Positions 1 to 7,140 of a stretch of 64,000 nucleotides of DNA are shown in pieces. The DNA comes from Streptomyces sp. AP-93 (GTDB taxonomy: Bacteria > Actinomycetota > Actinomycetes > Streptomycetales > Streptomycetaceae): the NCBI RefSeq assembly GCF_022808175.1, contig NZ_JALGBX010000006.1:292828-356827 (forward strand), read 5' to 3'. A program made the position numbers and the translations under genes. The notes under the pieces were generated by a model. The model saw only the letters and a list, made by a program, of their open reading frames with translations. It had not been told where the DNA came from and did not search any database. The stretch's first letter is position 1; each line of letters starts with the position of its first letter.

Positions 1-4
1 CGAA

Positions 5-619
5 GTGGCCCGCGACCAGATCCGCACGGCTGCCGACGAGGGACGCACGGACACCGTGGTTTCCGACGAGCAGGTGTATGACTGCGGGCGCGGCACGAGC
101 GCCTGGGACTACGCCCAGCTCTTCGTCCAGGTCTATGAGGGCGGCTGCCCCGAGGGCTGCCCTGGCACTCACACCGAGGAGTGCCGGCCGGATTGTGATC
201 CCTTCGTCGACTTCTGCCACGGGGATGAGTGTGAAGGGGACTGCCGCAGCACCCGTACGTACACCCCTGCCTTCCGAGCGGCCGTCGCCCTGGCGGAGTT
301 CATCAAGCACGATCACCCCTTCCTCGACGAGGACGACTACTACGACCAGCGCCACCAGGTCTTTGACGCGAACCTCGACGAGGCCCTGGAGGACGTGAAG
401 CTGCACTACCCGTACGACACCGAAGCCGATCACCAGAGCATCGTCGAGCGCGCCTCCGAGCTCCTGTGGGACCTGGAGTACCAGGACTCGGACGGCTGGG
501 CCGACTGGGACGGCGTGCGTGATGCGTACGACCACGGCCGCGGTGAGCACTTCCTCACGCTGGGCCGCGACTTCCTGCGCAACGAGATCTCCGGGCAGCT
601 CGCCCTCATGCCGGCCTGA
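5..619 (+). CDS. Hypothetical protein of the mobile element (possibly 5'-partial)
   Basis: An acidic 204-residue protein that I do not recognise. It is rich in Asp/Glu and Tyr and carries a cysteine cluster at about residues 48-80 with several C-x3-C spacings (near GGCPEGCPGTH and CHGDECEGDC), which suggests metal binding. The GTG at position 5 is the first possible start, but the frame is open to the window edge, so the true start may lie further left. Codon use is typical of Streptomyces. A 12-bp GC hairpin follows the stop and separates it from the next gene. No function is assigned. Confidence 0.6.
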   Translation: MARDQIRTAADEGRTDTVVSDEQVYDCGRGTSAWDYAQLFVQVYEGGCPEGCPGTHTEECRPDCDPFVDFCHGDECEGDCRSTRTYTPAFRAAVALAEFIKHDHPFLDEDDYYDQRHQVFDANLDEALEDVKLHYPYDTEADHQSIVERASELLWDLEYQDSDGWADWDGVRDAYDHGRGEHFLTLGRDFLRNEISGQLALMPA

Positions 620-635
620 CCCCTCCCCTGAACCG

Positions 636-673
636 CCACCCCTCCCCGTGCCTCCCCCCCCGGGGAGGGGTGG
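636..673 (+). terminator. GC-rich hairpin after the first gene
   Basis: A perfect 12-bp inverted repeat (636-647 with 662-673, 14-nt loop) lies between the stop at 619 and the start at 698. There is no T-run, as is usual for Streptomyces terminators. It could equally be an mRNA-stabilising or processing hairpin inside an operon. Confidence 0.5.
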
Positions 674-697
674 CTCTCCACCCGAATACGAGGACAC

Positions 698-1015
698 ATG
701 CGCACCACCACCCGCCCGTACGAGGTCCGTGTCTGGAACGAGGTCGCCGACCTTCTCGGACTCTGGGAGATCCAGCGGACCGGCAAGGACCGATATGTCG
801 TCACCCACGACCACCGCGAGGAGACCCGGTTCGACGACCGGGACGACGCCCTGAGCTTTGCCCGCTTCGGCGCCGAGGCCCTCGTCGAGACCTCCCGCCG
901 CGACTGCCTGTGCGAAGGCGATCCCGACTGCGGCTTCTGGGAGCCCCACGGCATCTCCGTCCAGGAGGTCAAGCCCGAGCTCTCCCTCATCACCCCGCCC
1001 CTGCTTTGCCTGTAG
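698..1015 (+). CDS. Hypothetical protein of the mobile element
   Basis: A 105-residue protein with no family I recognise. The central part (about residues 20-60) alternates charged and hydrophobic residues, as in a small alpha/beta fold. The C-terminal third has three cysteines (near DCLCEGDPDC, about residues 68-78), another possible small zinc site. The ATG follows the hairpin at 636-673 by 24 nt. The gene is the start of a run of closely spaced rightward genes. Confidence 0.6.
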   Translation: MRTTTRPYEVRVWNEVADLLGLWEIQRTGKDRYVVTHDHREETRFDDRDDALSFARFGAEALVETSRRDCLCEGDPDCGFWEPHGISVQEVKPELSLITPPLLCL

Positions 1016-1044
1016 ACGACCCCACCACCACCGGAGTGACACAC

Positions 1045-1455
1045 ATGCGTGCCCTCAAGCGCCTCACCTCGACCTTCAGGAACCGCACGACCATGCCTGC
1101 CGAGCACTCCCGCCTTCGCCGTCTCATGAATCCCTGGGGTGTCATGCGTGCCCACCGTGACACCACGGTCGTCGCGCTGACCATCGCGGCCGACATCGTC
1201 GGCACCCTGGAAGCCGAGCTCTATGCGCTGCGCTCCGCAGCGGATGACCTCGTGGACCTCCTCGACGACGGCATGCTGGCGTCCGGTGTCGCCGAGCATC
1301 TGAACTGTGGGGAGGTCGAGCGCCTCGCGAACTTCCTCAAGGCCCACGACGAGTTGCGTGCGGCTGAATTGTGGCTGGAGTGCCACGCCGAGAGTGATGA
1401 CGAAGGCGACTCCCACTACAAGGGCGAGACGTCTCAGCTCGCCCTGACGGCCTGA
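1045..1455 (+). CDS. Hypothetical protein of the mobile element
   Basis: A 136-residue protein with a basic N-terminus (residues 1-45) and a helical, acidic remainder. Residues 55-75 look like an amphipathic or coiled helix (HRDTTVVALTIAADIVG). The ATG at 1045 sits 29 nt after the preceding stop and follows a CCGGAGTGA stretch that may serve as a weak Shine-Dalgarno. An internal ATG at 1093 is an alternative start. Function unknown. Confidence 0.55.
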   Translation: MRALKRLTSTFRNRTTMPAEHSRLRRLMNPWGVMRAHRDTTVVALTIAADIVGTLEAELYALRSAADDLVDLLDDGMLASGVAEHLNCGEVERLANFLKAHDELRAAELWLECHAESDDEGDSHYKGETSQLALTA

Positions 1456-1464
1456 GGCGGAGCG

Positions 1465-1800
1465 ATGTCCGAGTGTGACTTCTGCGGCCTGCCCGGCGCC
1501 CGGTGGCTCTATGTCCCCCAAGACCGGGCCCACGTCGCCCTGATGAGTGACGAGGGAGTGGTAACGCCGCTCCTGAACGACGGACGGTGGCGAGCCTGCG
1601 ATCTCTGCGCGCAGCTCGTCGACACGAACGGCATGGCCGGTCTTGTGGCCCGCTCCCTGTCCACCTTGCGGATGCTCGGAGCACCCGTGCCGGACGGCGG
1701 TCCGGACCTTGAGCACATGGCCATGGTCGTCATGGCCAACTTTGCGACCGTGCTGGTTGGCAGGCCCACCAAGGAGCCCTTGCAGCGGAGGGCCACGTGA
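1465..1800 (+). CDS. Small CxxC protein of the mobile element
   Basis: A 111-residue protein with one CxxC at residues 4-7 (ECDFCG) and a second at about residues 45-48 (CDLC), the spacing of a four-cysteine zinc-binding fold. The C-terminal half is hydrophobic and helical. The last codons overlap the next gene by four bases (GTGA), so the two are translationally coupled. No named family is recognised. Confidence 0.6.
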   Translation: MSECDFCGLPGARWLYVPQDRAHVALMSDEGVVTPLLNDGRWRACDLCAQLVDTNGMAGLVARSLSTLRMLGAPVPDGGPDLEHMAMVVMANFATVLVGRPTKEPLQRRAT

Positions 1801-2204
1801 CCTGGCCCTACGACCTCTACATCTGCGACTGCGGATACGAGCAGCCCGAGGACCACGACGGCTCGTGTGGGGCCTGGAGGCATGGCGGCACCTGGCACGA
1901 CCACGGCTACCGCCAGGCGTTCCAGGCCGCCGCCCGCGAGGGCCACGCCTACGTCGAGAGCACCAGCCCGCACAACGGCCGCAAGACCGTCGTCTTCCAG
2001 CACATCCAGGGCGGAGGGCTCTGCGAGCTGTGCGGCCCGGCCACCGGCCGCCGAGGCCCGTACACCCGCTCTCCGAATAACCGGCAGTACCTGTGTGACT
2101 CGTGCGTCCGTGACCTCCAGGGCGCCCTGGACGACCTGCACAAGTCCATCGGCGCCTACCGCTCACGGGAGCTGTGGCCCGTCCTCGAAAACTCCAGCCG
2201 CTAA
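1797..2204 (+). CDS. Cysteine-rich hypothetical protein
   Basis: A 135-residue protein starting at the GTG that overlaps the preceding stop. It contains CDCG near residue 10 and two CxxC pairs (CELC at about residue 77, CDSC at about residue 100). The second half is laid out like a small zinc ribbon followed by a helix (LQGALDDLHKSIGAYR). Aromatic and His-rich stretches occur at residues 20-45. Function unknown. The stop is followed by a strong hairpin. Confidence 0.6.
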   Translation: MTWPYDLYICDCGYEQPEDHDGSCGAWRHGGTWHDHGYRQAFQAAAREGHAYVESTSPHNGRKTVVFQHIQGGGLCELCGPATGRRGPYTRSPNNRQYLCDSCVRDLQGALDDLHKSIGAYRSRELWPVLENSSR

Positions 2205-2210
2205 CACCCG

Positions 2211-2238
2211 CCGCCGGGCCAGACGACTGGCCCGGCGG
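2211..2238 (+). terminator. GC-rich hairpin between element genes
   Basis: A perfect 11-bp stem (2211-2221 with 2228-2238) with a 6-nt loop sits directly after the stop at 2204 and before the ATG at 2262. It is a candidate terminator or mRNA-processing hairpin. Confidence 0.5.
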
Positions 2239-2261
2239 CCCCATCCCACAGCGAGGACCAC

Positions 2262-2807
2262 ATGGCCCCAACCCTGTCCATGACCGTCCAGCCGCGCGTC
2301 TGGATCTGCTGCCTGGCCTGCTACAACTCTGGCTTTTTGACTGGAGATTGGTACGACGCCGACACGGGCGACCTCGTCACCCCCGAAGACCTGCACGGCG
2401 GACCCACGGACCACGAGGAGCTGTGGGTGACGGACCACGATGAGTTCCACGGCGCCCTTGAGGGGGAGTGCTCCCCGGCACACGCCGCCGAGATAGCCGA
2501 AGCCCTCCAGGGCCTCACCCACGACGAGCTCGGCCCGTTCTCGGCCTGGGTCGCCGAGTGGGGCGACGACGTCGACAACGCCCACTGGGTCGACCGCTTC
2601 CGCAACGAGTACCGCGGATTTCACCAGTCCGAAGGGCACTACGCCCAGGAGTGGGCCGAGGACACCTCCAAGGACGAGGACAAGGAGCGCATGACGCGCT
2701 GGCCGTGGAACTCGATCGACTGGGACCGCGCCGCCGAAGAGCTCTTCTCCAGTGGCCTGCACGCCGAGCCCGCGTACGGCGGCGTCTACGTCTTCAACCC
2801 GCGATGA
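2262..2807 (+). CDS. Hypothetical acidic protein, possibly ArdA-like
   Basis: A strongly acidic 181-residue protein. The order of features is suggestive of ArdA-type antirestriction DNA mimics: an N-terminal segment beginning PRVWICCLACYNSG, then TGDWYDA, then a long acidic stretch with FHGALEGE, and a C-terminal WPWNSIDWDRAAEEL segment. ArdA proteins open with a 'yvgtyakYneGsl.g.W..l' pattern, which SGFLTGDWYDA resembles. I cannot confirm this without a profile search. The ATG overlap with the next gene (ATGA at 2804) shows coupling. An antirestriction role would suit an incoming mobile element. Confidence 0.6.
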   Translation: MAPTLSMTVQPRVWICCLACYNSGFLTGDWYDADTGDLVTPEDLHGGPTDHEELWVTDHDEFHGALEGECSPAHAAEIAEALQGLTHDELGPFSAWVAEWGDDVDNAHWVDRFRNEYRGFHQSEGHYAQEWAEDTSKDEDKERMTRWPWNSIDWDRAAEELFSSGLHAEPAYGGVYVFNPR

Positions 2808-2911
2808 ACACCGAACCCTGCGTCGAGTGCCGAGCTGTGCCCGAGCTCCTCGACGAAGACCTCACCTGCACTTCTTGCCGCATCCGAATCCGATTGGAGA
2901 CCACGAGATGA
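2804..2911 (+). CDS. Tiny zinc-ribbon protein
   Basis: A 35-residue protein whose only clear content is two CxxC pairs (CVEC near residue 6 and CTSC near residue 23), the four ligands of a minimal zinc ribbon. It starts at an ATGA overlap with the upstream stop and ends in an ATGA overlap with the downstream start, so it is locked in a coupled translational chain. Its reading frame carries the same codon bias as its neighbours. The coupling on both sides is the main reason to call it real. Confidence 0.5.
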   Translation: MNTEPCVECRAVPELLDEDLTCTSCRIRIRLETTR

Positions 2912-3144
2912 CGACCGTAGCCGAGCCCGAAATGGTCAACCTGACCGTCCGCTTCGAGGTCATCGAGACCACGACCACCGACGTGGAGGCCAAAGTCGAG
3001 GTGCCCGCCGACATCGCCTACGACGACGAAGCCCTCCAGGACTGGCTTGACCAGAACGAGGGTGCCTGGATCGAGAAGCTCGATACGGACGACGCCCACG
3101 ACATCACCCGCGACGTGACCGACGTGTACGGCACGGACCTGTGA
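2908..3144 (+). CDS. Small acidic protein, paralogue of the next gene
   Basis: A 78-residue protein with a beta-strand-like start (VNLTVRFEVIETTTTDVEAKVEVP) and a conserved ending pattern of DDEALQDWLDQNE. The next gene has the same architecture and related motifs, so the two are probably tandem duplicates. It starts at an ATGA overlap and ends in a GTGA overlap. Function unknown. Confidence 0.6.
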   Translation: MTTVAEPEMVNLTVRFEVIETTTTDVEAKVEVPADIAYDDEALQDWLDQNEGAWIEKLDTDDAHDITRDVTDVYGTDL

Positions 3145-3359
3145 AGAAGCTCGTGAAGTTCACCCTCGCCCGCACCACCCACGGTGACGTCGAGCTGGAG
3201 ATAGACGTCCCGAAGGAGTTCCTCGACGACGACGGCGCAGTCTTCGACGACGCCGGCCTGTGCGACTGGATCAACGACAACGAGTCGGTGGACGAACTCG
3301 ACCCTGTCTACGAGGAGATCCAGACCTCGGAAGTGGTGCGGCTCGTCCATGTCCACTGA
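3141..3359 (+). CDS. Small acidic protein, paralogue of the previous gene
   Basis: A 72-residue protein. Its N-terminus (VKFTLARTTHGDVELEIDVP) and the DDAGLCDWINDNE segment align by eye with the gene just upstream. The GTG start overlaps the previous stop by four bases. The 3' end overlaps the next gene by 11 bases. Probably a beta-strand-rich fold of unknown role. Confidence 0.6.
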   Translation: MKKLVKFTLARTTHGDVELEIDVPKEFLDDDGAVFDDAGLCDWINDNESVDELDPVYEEIQTSEVVRLVHVH

Positions 3360-3645
3360 CCGCGACATCCGCATGAGCGACCGGGTCAAGCACCTGGTCG
3401 GCGATCTCAACGAGGCCATCGAGACGATGCGCCAGGAGCCCGAGCCGGGCCGTACCTGGTCCTGGGAAGACGAGCACGTTGCCGGGCTGAACCTGGCCGA
3501 CGTTGCCGAAGCGCTGATTCTCGCGCTCCCCACCGCCATCTGGCCGGCCGCCTGGTTCAAGGAACAGCCGAAGGCCGCGCGCGCCCCTCTGAGCGCCTAC
3601 GAGCAGCAGCTCGTCACCGAGCTCATTACTCAGCTCGACCTCTGA
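3349..3645 (+). CDS. Hypothetical protein of the mobile element
   Basis: A 98-residue mostly helical protein. It has a hydrophobic patch at about residues 46-66 (LNLADVAEALILALPTAIW) that could be a buried helix rather than a membrane segment. The ATG lies inside the end of the preceding gene. It is followed by a 12-bp hairpin. No family recognised. Confidence 0.55.
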   Translation: MSTDRDIRMSDRVKHLVGDLNEAIETMRQEPEPGRTWSWEDEHVAGLNLADVAEALILALPTAIWPAAWFKEQPKAARAPLSAYEQQLVTELITQLDL

Positions 3646-3662
3646 CCCCACACATCAAGTCA

Positions 3663-3700
3663 GCGCCCGCCCCGCGCGTCGAAGGACACGGGGCGGGCGC
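3663..3700 (+). terminator. GC-rich hairpin between element genes
   Basis: A perfect 12-bp inverted repeat (3663-3674 with 3689-3700, 14-nt loop) stands between the stop at 3645 and the ATG at 3717. It is the third hairpin of this type in the module. Confidence 0.5.
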
Positions 3701-3716
3701 CCGCCAAGGGACACCC

Positions 3717-4040
3717 ATGAGCACGATGACCTGCCGCGACTGCGGCATCGGCCCGTATGGGGCCCAGCCCTCCGGCCTCTTCCTCTGCGATCACTGCGGC
3801 CACCTCCTCGACCTCGACACGGCCTGGTTCGATCCCGCCGAAGTAGTCGTCGTGGACACGGACGGCACCCTGCTGCACTTCCTCAGCCCGCACGCATGCC
3901 TGTCCTGGATGGACGACATCCGCGACCTCCCCACGGGCGACTGGGCCCTCGCGATGGAGGCCCTCGGCCAGTTCAAGCGCGCGGCCAAGGAACTCGAAGC
4001 CGCCCTCCGTGCCGGCCTGCCCTACACCACCCCCGCCTGA
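3717..4040 (+). CDS. Zinc-ribbon hypothetical protein
   Basis: A 107-residue protein with a clear N-terminal zinc ribbon: CRDCG at about residues 6-9 and CDHCG at about residues 24-27. A small domain follows containing VVVVDTDGTLLHFLS, superficially like a HAD phosphatase start. The rest is too short for that family, so this is probably a coincidence. The C-terminus is an amphipathic helix. It lies just downstream of a hairpin and probably begins a new transcript segment. Confidence 0.6.
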   Translation: MSTMTCRDCGIGPYGAQPSGLFLCDHCGHLLDLDTAWFDPAEVVVVDTDGTLLHFLSPHACLSWMDDIRDLPTGDWALAMEALGQFKRAAKELEAALRAGLPYTTPA

Positions 4041-4055
4041 CCGACGGAGACCTCC

Positions 4056-4592
4056 ATGACCCACCACGCCACGTACGCGTTCCCCGAGGGAGACCTCCAC
4101 GTCACGGTCCTCCCAGCCAAGACGGCGGAGGAGACCTGGGGAAGCGAGCGGGTGCGCCCCGTGTACTCCCGCCTGGCCATCAGCTCCTCGACCGACGAGG
4201 ACGAGCCCGGCTTCCTGAAGATCCGAGGCCGGTACTACCGCGTCGGGTCCAGGCGCATCCGATCCCTGGACCAGCAGGTCAGCAGGCTGGGCCGCTGGCG
4301 CTGGGACTCCCCGCGGTGCAGCAGCGGGCAGTACACCAACGCCGAGGGCAAGGAACTCGGCAGCAGTACGGCCGCAGACCGGCGCCTTGACCAGATGGTC
4401 GAGGAGGCTGCCGACCGGTTCGAGGCGCAGCATCCGCATTGGCGCCGGATCAGCGAGCGCCTGGAGCTCGAAGACGACCTCCGCAACGCCGAGGCGCACC
4501 GCGGACAGGTCTGCGACGAGCTGCGCAAGGCCGACGCGAAGATCACAGACCTCCACGCCCGGATAGCCGCCTACGCCGAGGGAACGCCGTGA
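4056..4592 (+). CDS. Hypothetical protein with C-terminal coiled helix
   Basis: A 178-residue protein. Residues 1-100 are of mixed type and Arg/Trp-rich (RYYRVGSRRIRSLDQQVSRLGRWRW). Residues 110-175 are strongly helical and heptad-like (LEDDLRNAEAHRGQVCDEL...), probably a coiled coil. The stop overlaps a GTG that opens a 14-codon reading frame leading into the methyltransferase start. No known family is recognised. Confidence 0.55.
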   Translation: MTHHATYAFPEGDLHVTVLPAKTAEETWGSERVRPVYSRLAISSSTDEDEPGFLKIRGRYYRVGSRRIRSLDQQVSRLGRWRWDSPRCSSGQYTNAEGKELGSSTAADRRLDQMVEEAADRFEAQHPHWRRISERLELEDDLRNAEAHRGQVCDELRKADAKITDLHARIAAYAEGTP

Positions 4593-4633
4593 TCACCCTC
4601 GCCCCATCCGTCAACGTCATGGGCGTGGCCTGA
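4589..4633 (+). CDS. Possible 14-codon coupling ORF before the methyltransferase
   Basis: A GTG overlapping the previous stop (GTGA) opens a 14-codon frame that ends at TGA 4631-4633. The last A of that stop is also the first base of the methyltransferase ATG. This bridge would carry ribosomes across the 40-nt gap and couple the two genes. The peptide (MITLAPSVNVMGVA) resembles nothing known. It may be a pure coupling device or chance. Confidence 0.3.
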   Translation: MITLAPSVNVMGVA

Positions 4634-5925
4634 TGTCCCTGACCCGCCTCGACACCGCCGGAGCGCTTGGCGTCCCCGACGACCTGGACCTCTCCGGCAA
4701 GACGCCGGAAGAACTCGCGGAGATCGCCGCGCCTTGGCCCGTCCACTGGCTCTTCCCCCCGAAGCCAGGGGACCCCGACCGAGTCGTCAATCTCTTCGCC
4801 GGACCTGGAGGCTGGGATGTCGGCGTACGGGACGTCCTGCGGCACGAACTCGACACCGTGGGCGTCGAGATGCACAAGGGAGCTTCGGAAACCGCCTGCG
4901 CAGCAGGGTTCCGGCGCATCATCGCCGACGTCCGCTCCCTTGACCCGAAGCACCTGGCGCTGCGCTGGGTACGCGGGCTGATCGTCTCCGCGCCCTGCCA
5001 GTGCTGGTCACCGGCTGGCAAGCGCGCCGGACTCGACCCCCGCAATCAGGAACTGCTGCTCGACATCTTCACGGCGGCGTTCGAGGCCACCTTCGGCCAC
5101 TGGCACGACAGCGCAGACTGCGACGCCTGCGAGGTGGAGGACATCTGCCTCATCTGCAACAACCCCGACTGGGACGGCTACGCGGGGTTCACCGGCCCCC
5201 TGCTCACCCTGGACGAGGTCCGCGCCCCGATCGCCGACATGACGGACGAGCGAATCGGCCTTGTCGCCGAGGTGCTGATCTGGGCGCTCACCCTCACCGC
5301 CCAGTGGGACAACCTCCGTTGGCTGGCCATGGAGCAGAGCTCGGCCCTGCCCGAGCTCATCCTCGACGGACTGCGCGAAGAACTGTGGTCGGCGGACTGG
5401 TGCAGCGCCGAGTACCGCGTCCTCGACGCCGTGGACTACGGCCTCGCCTCCCGGCGCAAGCGCGTGTTCCTCATGGCGGCCCGCCACGCCTACGTCGACA
5501 TGGACGCCCTCACACCCAAGGCGCCCATGCCGACCACCACCGCCGCCCAGGCCCTCGGCTGGCCCGAAGGCATCCGCGTCAATACGCGAGGGGTCCGGAA
5601 GACGGCGGGCGGGAACTGCTGGTCGGCGGACAAGCCCGCGACCGGCATCACCAGCAAGATCCGCGGCTGGTACTGGGAGAACAACAGGGACAGGACGTTC
5701 AGCCTCGACGAGGCCGCGCTCTTGGTGGGCTTCCGCCCCGGCTACCCATGGACCGGCTCCCGGTCGAGCTGCACGCAACAGATCGGCGACGTCGTCGCCC
5801 CACCGATGAGCGCCGTCGTCATCGGCAGCCTCCTCTCCCAGCACTGGGAGGACCACCTCCGCCGGTACCTCGCCGACATCTACACCCCCACCCCTGCCGA
5901 GCCCGTTCACGTGCTCGCCGCCTGA
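4633..5925 (+). CDS. C5-cytosine-specific DNA methyltransferase
   Basis: A 430-residue Dcm-type enzyme that transfers methyl from SAM to C5 of cytosine in DNA. Visible motifs are FAGPGG at residues 55-60 (motif I, SAM binding), APCQCWSPAG at 120-129 with the catalytic Cys at about 122 (motif IV), a degenerate ENV region (EQSSALPE, about 234-241; motif VI), SRRKR at about 273-277 (motif VIII) and a C-terminal GDVVAPPMSAVV (motifs IX/X). Between motifs IV and VI is an insert with C-x2-C-x5-C-x2-C (about 163-175), probably a zinc site not typical of the family. No restriction endonuclease gene lies beside it, so it is probably a solitary phage or element enzyme that masks the DNA from host restriction or marks replicated copies. 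The target sequence cannot be read from the protein. Confidence 0.85.
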   Translation: MSLTRLDTAGALGVPDDLDLSGKTPEELAEIAAPWPVHWLFPPKPGDPDRVVNLFAGPGGWDVGVRDVLRHELDTVGVEMHKGASETACAAGFRRIIADVRSLDPKHLALRWVRGLIVSAPCQCWSPAGKRAGLDPRNQELLLDIFTAAFEATFGHWHDSADCDACEVEDICLICNNPDWDGYAGFTGPLLTLDEVRAPIADMTDERIGLVAEVLIWALTLTAQWDNLRWLAMEQSSALPELILDGLREELWSADWCSAEYRVLDAVDYGLASRRKRVFLMAARHAYVDMDALTPKAPMPTTTAAQALGWPEGIRVNTRGVRKTAGGNCWSADKPATGITSKIRGWYWENNRDRTFSLDEAALLVGFRPGYPWTGSRSSCTQQIGDVVAPPMSAVVIGSLLSQHWEDHLRRYLADIYTPTPAEPVHVLAA

Positions 5926-5941
5926 GCACCCGAGAGAGACC

Positions 5942-6355
5942 ATGCACGCGAACCTCCTGCTCATGCAGTACGCCCGCAGCCCCCTTGACTGCCCCGTCTG
6001 TGAGGCCGACAGGCTCACCTCTATGGCCGACGCCCGCGCCGGCGTCTGCATCGCCTCCGGCGTCGCGATCGAGGATATTGACCCCGCCTCCGGATACGAC
6101 CACTCCCGACGCGGATACGACCGCGTCCGAGCCTCCTGGATCGACCTGATCCGCCAGCACGGCGCCAGCGAGTTCTACGAGATACCCGACGTCGCCAAGG
6201 TCCGCGCTCTGTGGGCCGAGAAGCGACCGGAGTTCGTCGAGGGCGACGACTGGCTGACCGAAGCCTTCGAGGCCCACCGCCAGTTCATCACCGCCCTCGG
6301 TCGGCCGTGCCGCCGTACGTCCTGCGACATCCACTTCCCCGCCCCGACCCTCTGA
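5942..6355 (+). CDS. Hypothetical protein with N-terminal CxxC
   Basis: A 137-residue protein. One CxxC is near residue 17 (CPVC) and two further cysteines are near the C-terminus (RPCRRTSCD). The middle is helical with several Trp/Tyr. The ATG at 5942 follows a GAGAGA Shine-Dalgarno-like stretch. It sits between the methyltransferase and the next unknown gene, with short gaps and the same strand. Function unknown. Confidence 0.6.
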   Translation: MHANLLLMQYARSPLDCPVCEADRLTSMADARAGVCIASGVAIEDIDPASGYDHSRRGYDRVRASWIDLIRQHGASEFYEIPDVAKVRALWAEKRPEFVEGDDWLTEAFEAHRQFITALGRPCRRTSCDIHFPAPTL

Positions 6356-6370
6356 CCCGTACGGAGAACC

Positions 6371-6943
6371 ATGACCGAGGCCATCGCCACCACCAACGAC
6401 GGCCGCTTCCGCGTCCGCCTGGTCCCCGACGAGGACGCCCGCAACCCACGTGAGGACTTCGACCACCTGGCGCACGTGATTACCATCGACACCCACCTCG
6501 GCCAGTACGTCCCCGTCGACAAGAGCGGCGGTCCCCTGGCCGAAGCGTGGGAGCGCGTGAGCTGGAACCGGTGGAAGGGCATCGAGACCTTCACCCGCTG
6601 GGCCCGGATCTTCCACAACGCGATCGTCATCGAGTCCCGGCCGGCACGAGGACCCGTGTCCCTCTGGTACCTGATGCGCGAGGACGCCGAAGACCTCGGC
6701 ATGCTGCCCGAGGCGTACCTCGACGCCGAGCGCGCCGAGTACCAGGCGTGGGCCGAGGGAGACGTGTACGGCTACATCGTCGAAGAGGTCGTCGACTGGC
6801 TGCGCGCCGACGACCAGGGCGCCATCATGTCCACCTGGGAAGAGATAGACGCCTGCTGGGGCCACTACGGATTCGACTGGGCGGTCACCGTGGCCAAGCA
6901 GGCCCTCGCACTGCACGTCGGTCGGCGGCAGGTCCCCGCGTGA
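6371..6943 (+). CDS. Hypothetical protein of the mobile element
   Basis: A 190-residue Trp-rich acidic protein with no recognised domain. Residues 55-110 contain many Trp/Arg (WERVSWNRWKGIETFTRWARIFHN). The C-terminal third has a WEEIDACWGHYGFDWAV segment. The ATG at 6371 is preceded by CGGAGAACC. The stop overlaps the next GTG (GTGA), so the two genes are translationally coupled. Confidence 0.6.
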   Translation: MTEAIATTNDGRFRVRLVPDEDARNPREDFDHLAHVITIDTHLGQYVPVDKSGGPLAEAWERVSWNRWKGIETFTRWARIFHNAIVIESRPARGPVSLWYLMREDAEDLGMLPEAYLDAERAEYQAWAEGDVYGYIVEEVVDWLRADDQGAIMSTWEEIDACWGHYGFDWAVTVAKQALALHVGRRQVPA

Positions 6944-7140
6944 AGGCCGGGGTGGACTACGTCTGGTGCGGACCCTGCGGTCGAGGACTCCTGTACGCCG
7001 TCCCGAGCGGGGAGTTTTCCTGCTCCAGCTGCGGATCAGACATCGACGCCGCCCTCGACCTGTGGCTGGACCCCGGCCACACGTGGGGTGTCGACTCCTG
7101 CGGGCGGCTCTACGGTCGGCCCGCGCAGGATGCCCAGTGA
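6940..7140 (+). CDS. Small zinc-ribbon protein
   Basis: A 66-residue protein made mostly of one zinc ribbon: CGPCG at about residues 10-13 and CSSCG at about residues 29-32. Its GTG start overlaps the previous stop, and its own stop overlaps the next GTG. Such single-ribbon proteins recur in this module. The target (DNA, RNA or protein) cannot be told from sequence. Confidence 0.6.
   Translation: MKAGVDYVWCGPCGRGLLYAVPSGEFSCSSCGSDIDAALDLWLDPGHTWGVDSCGRLYGRPAQDAQ

Noticed and set aside
430..2271. Large minus-strand open frame opposite the small element genes
   Set aside because: Composition is Arg/Gly/Ser-rich without a domain, and the plus-strand genes show coupling overlaps and correct third-position bias. 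A shadow frame.
3717..4040. HAD-phosphatase motif (VVVVDTDGTLL) in a zinc-ribbon protein
   Set aside because: The DxDGT motif matches, but the 107-residue protein is too short and lacks motifs II-IV of the superfamily.
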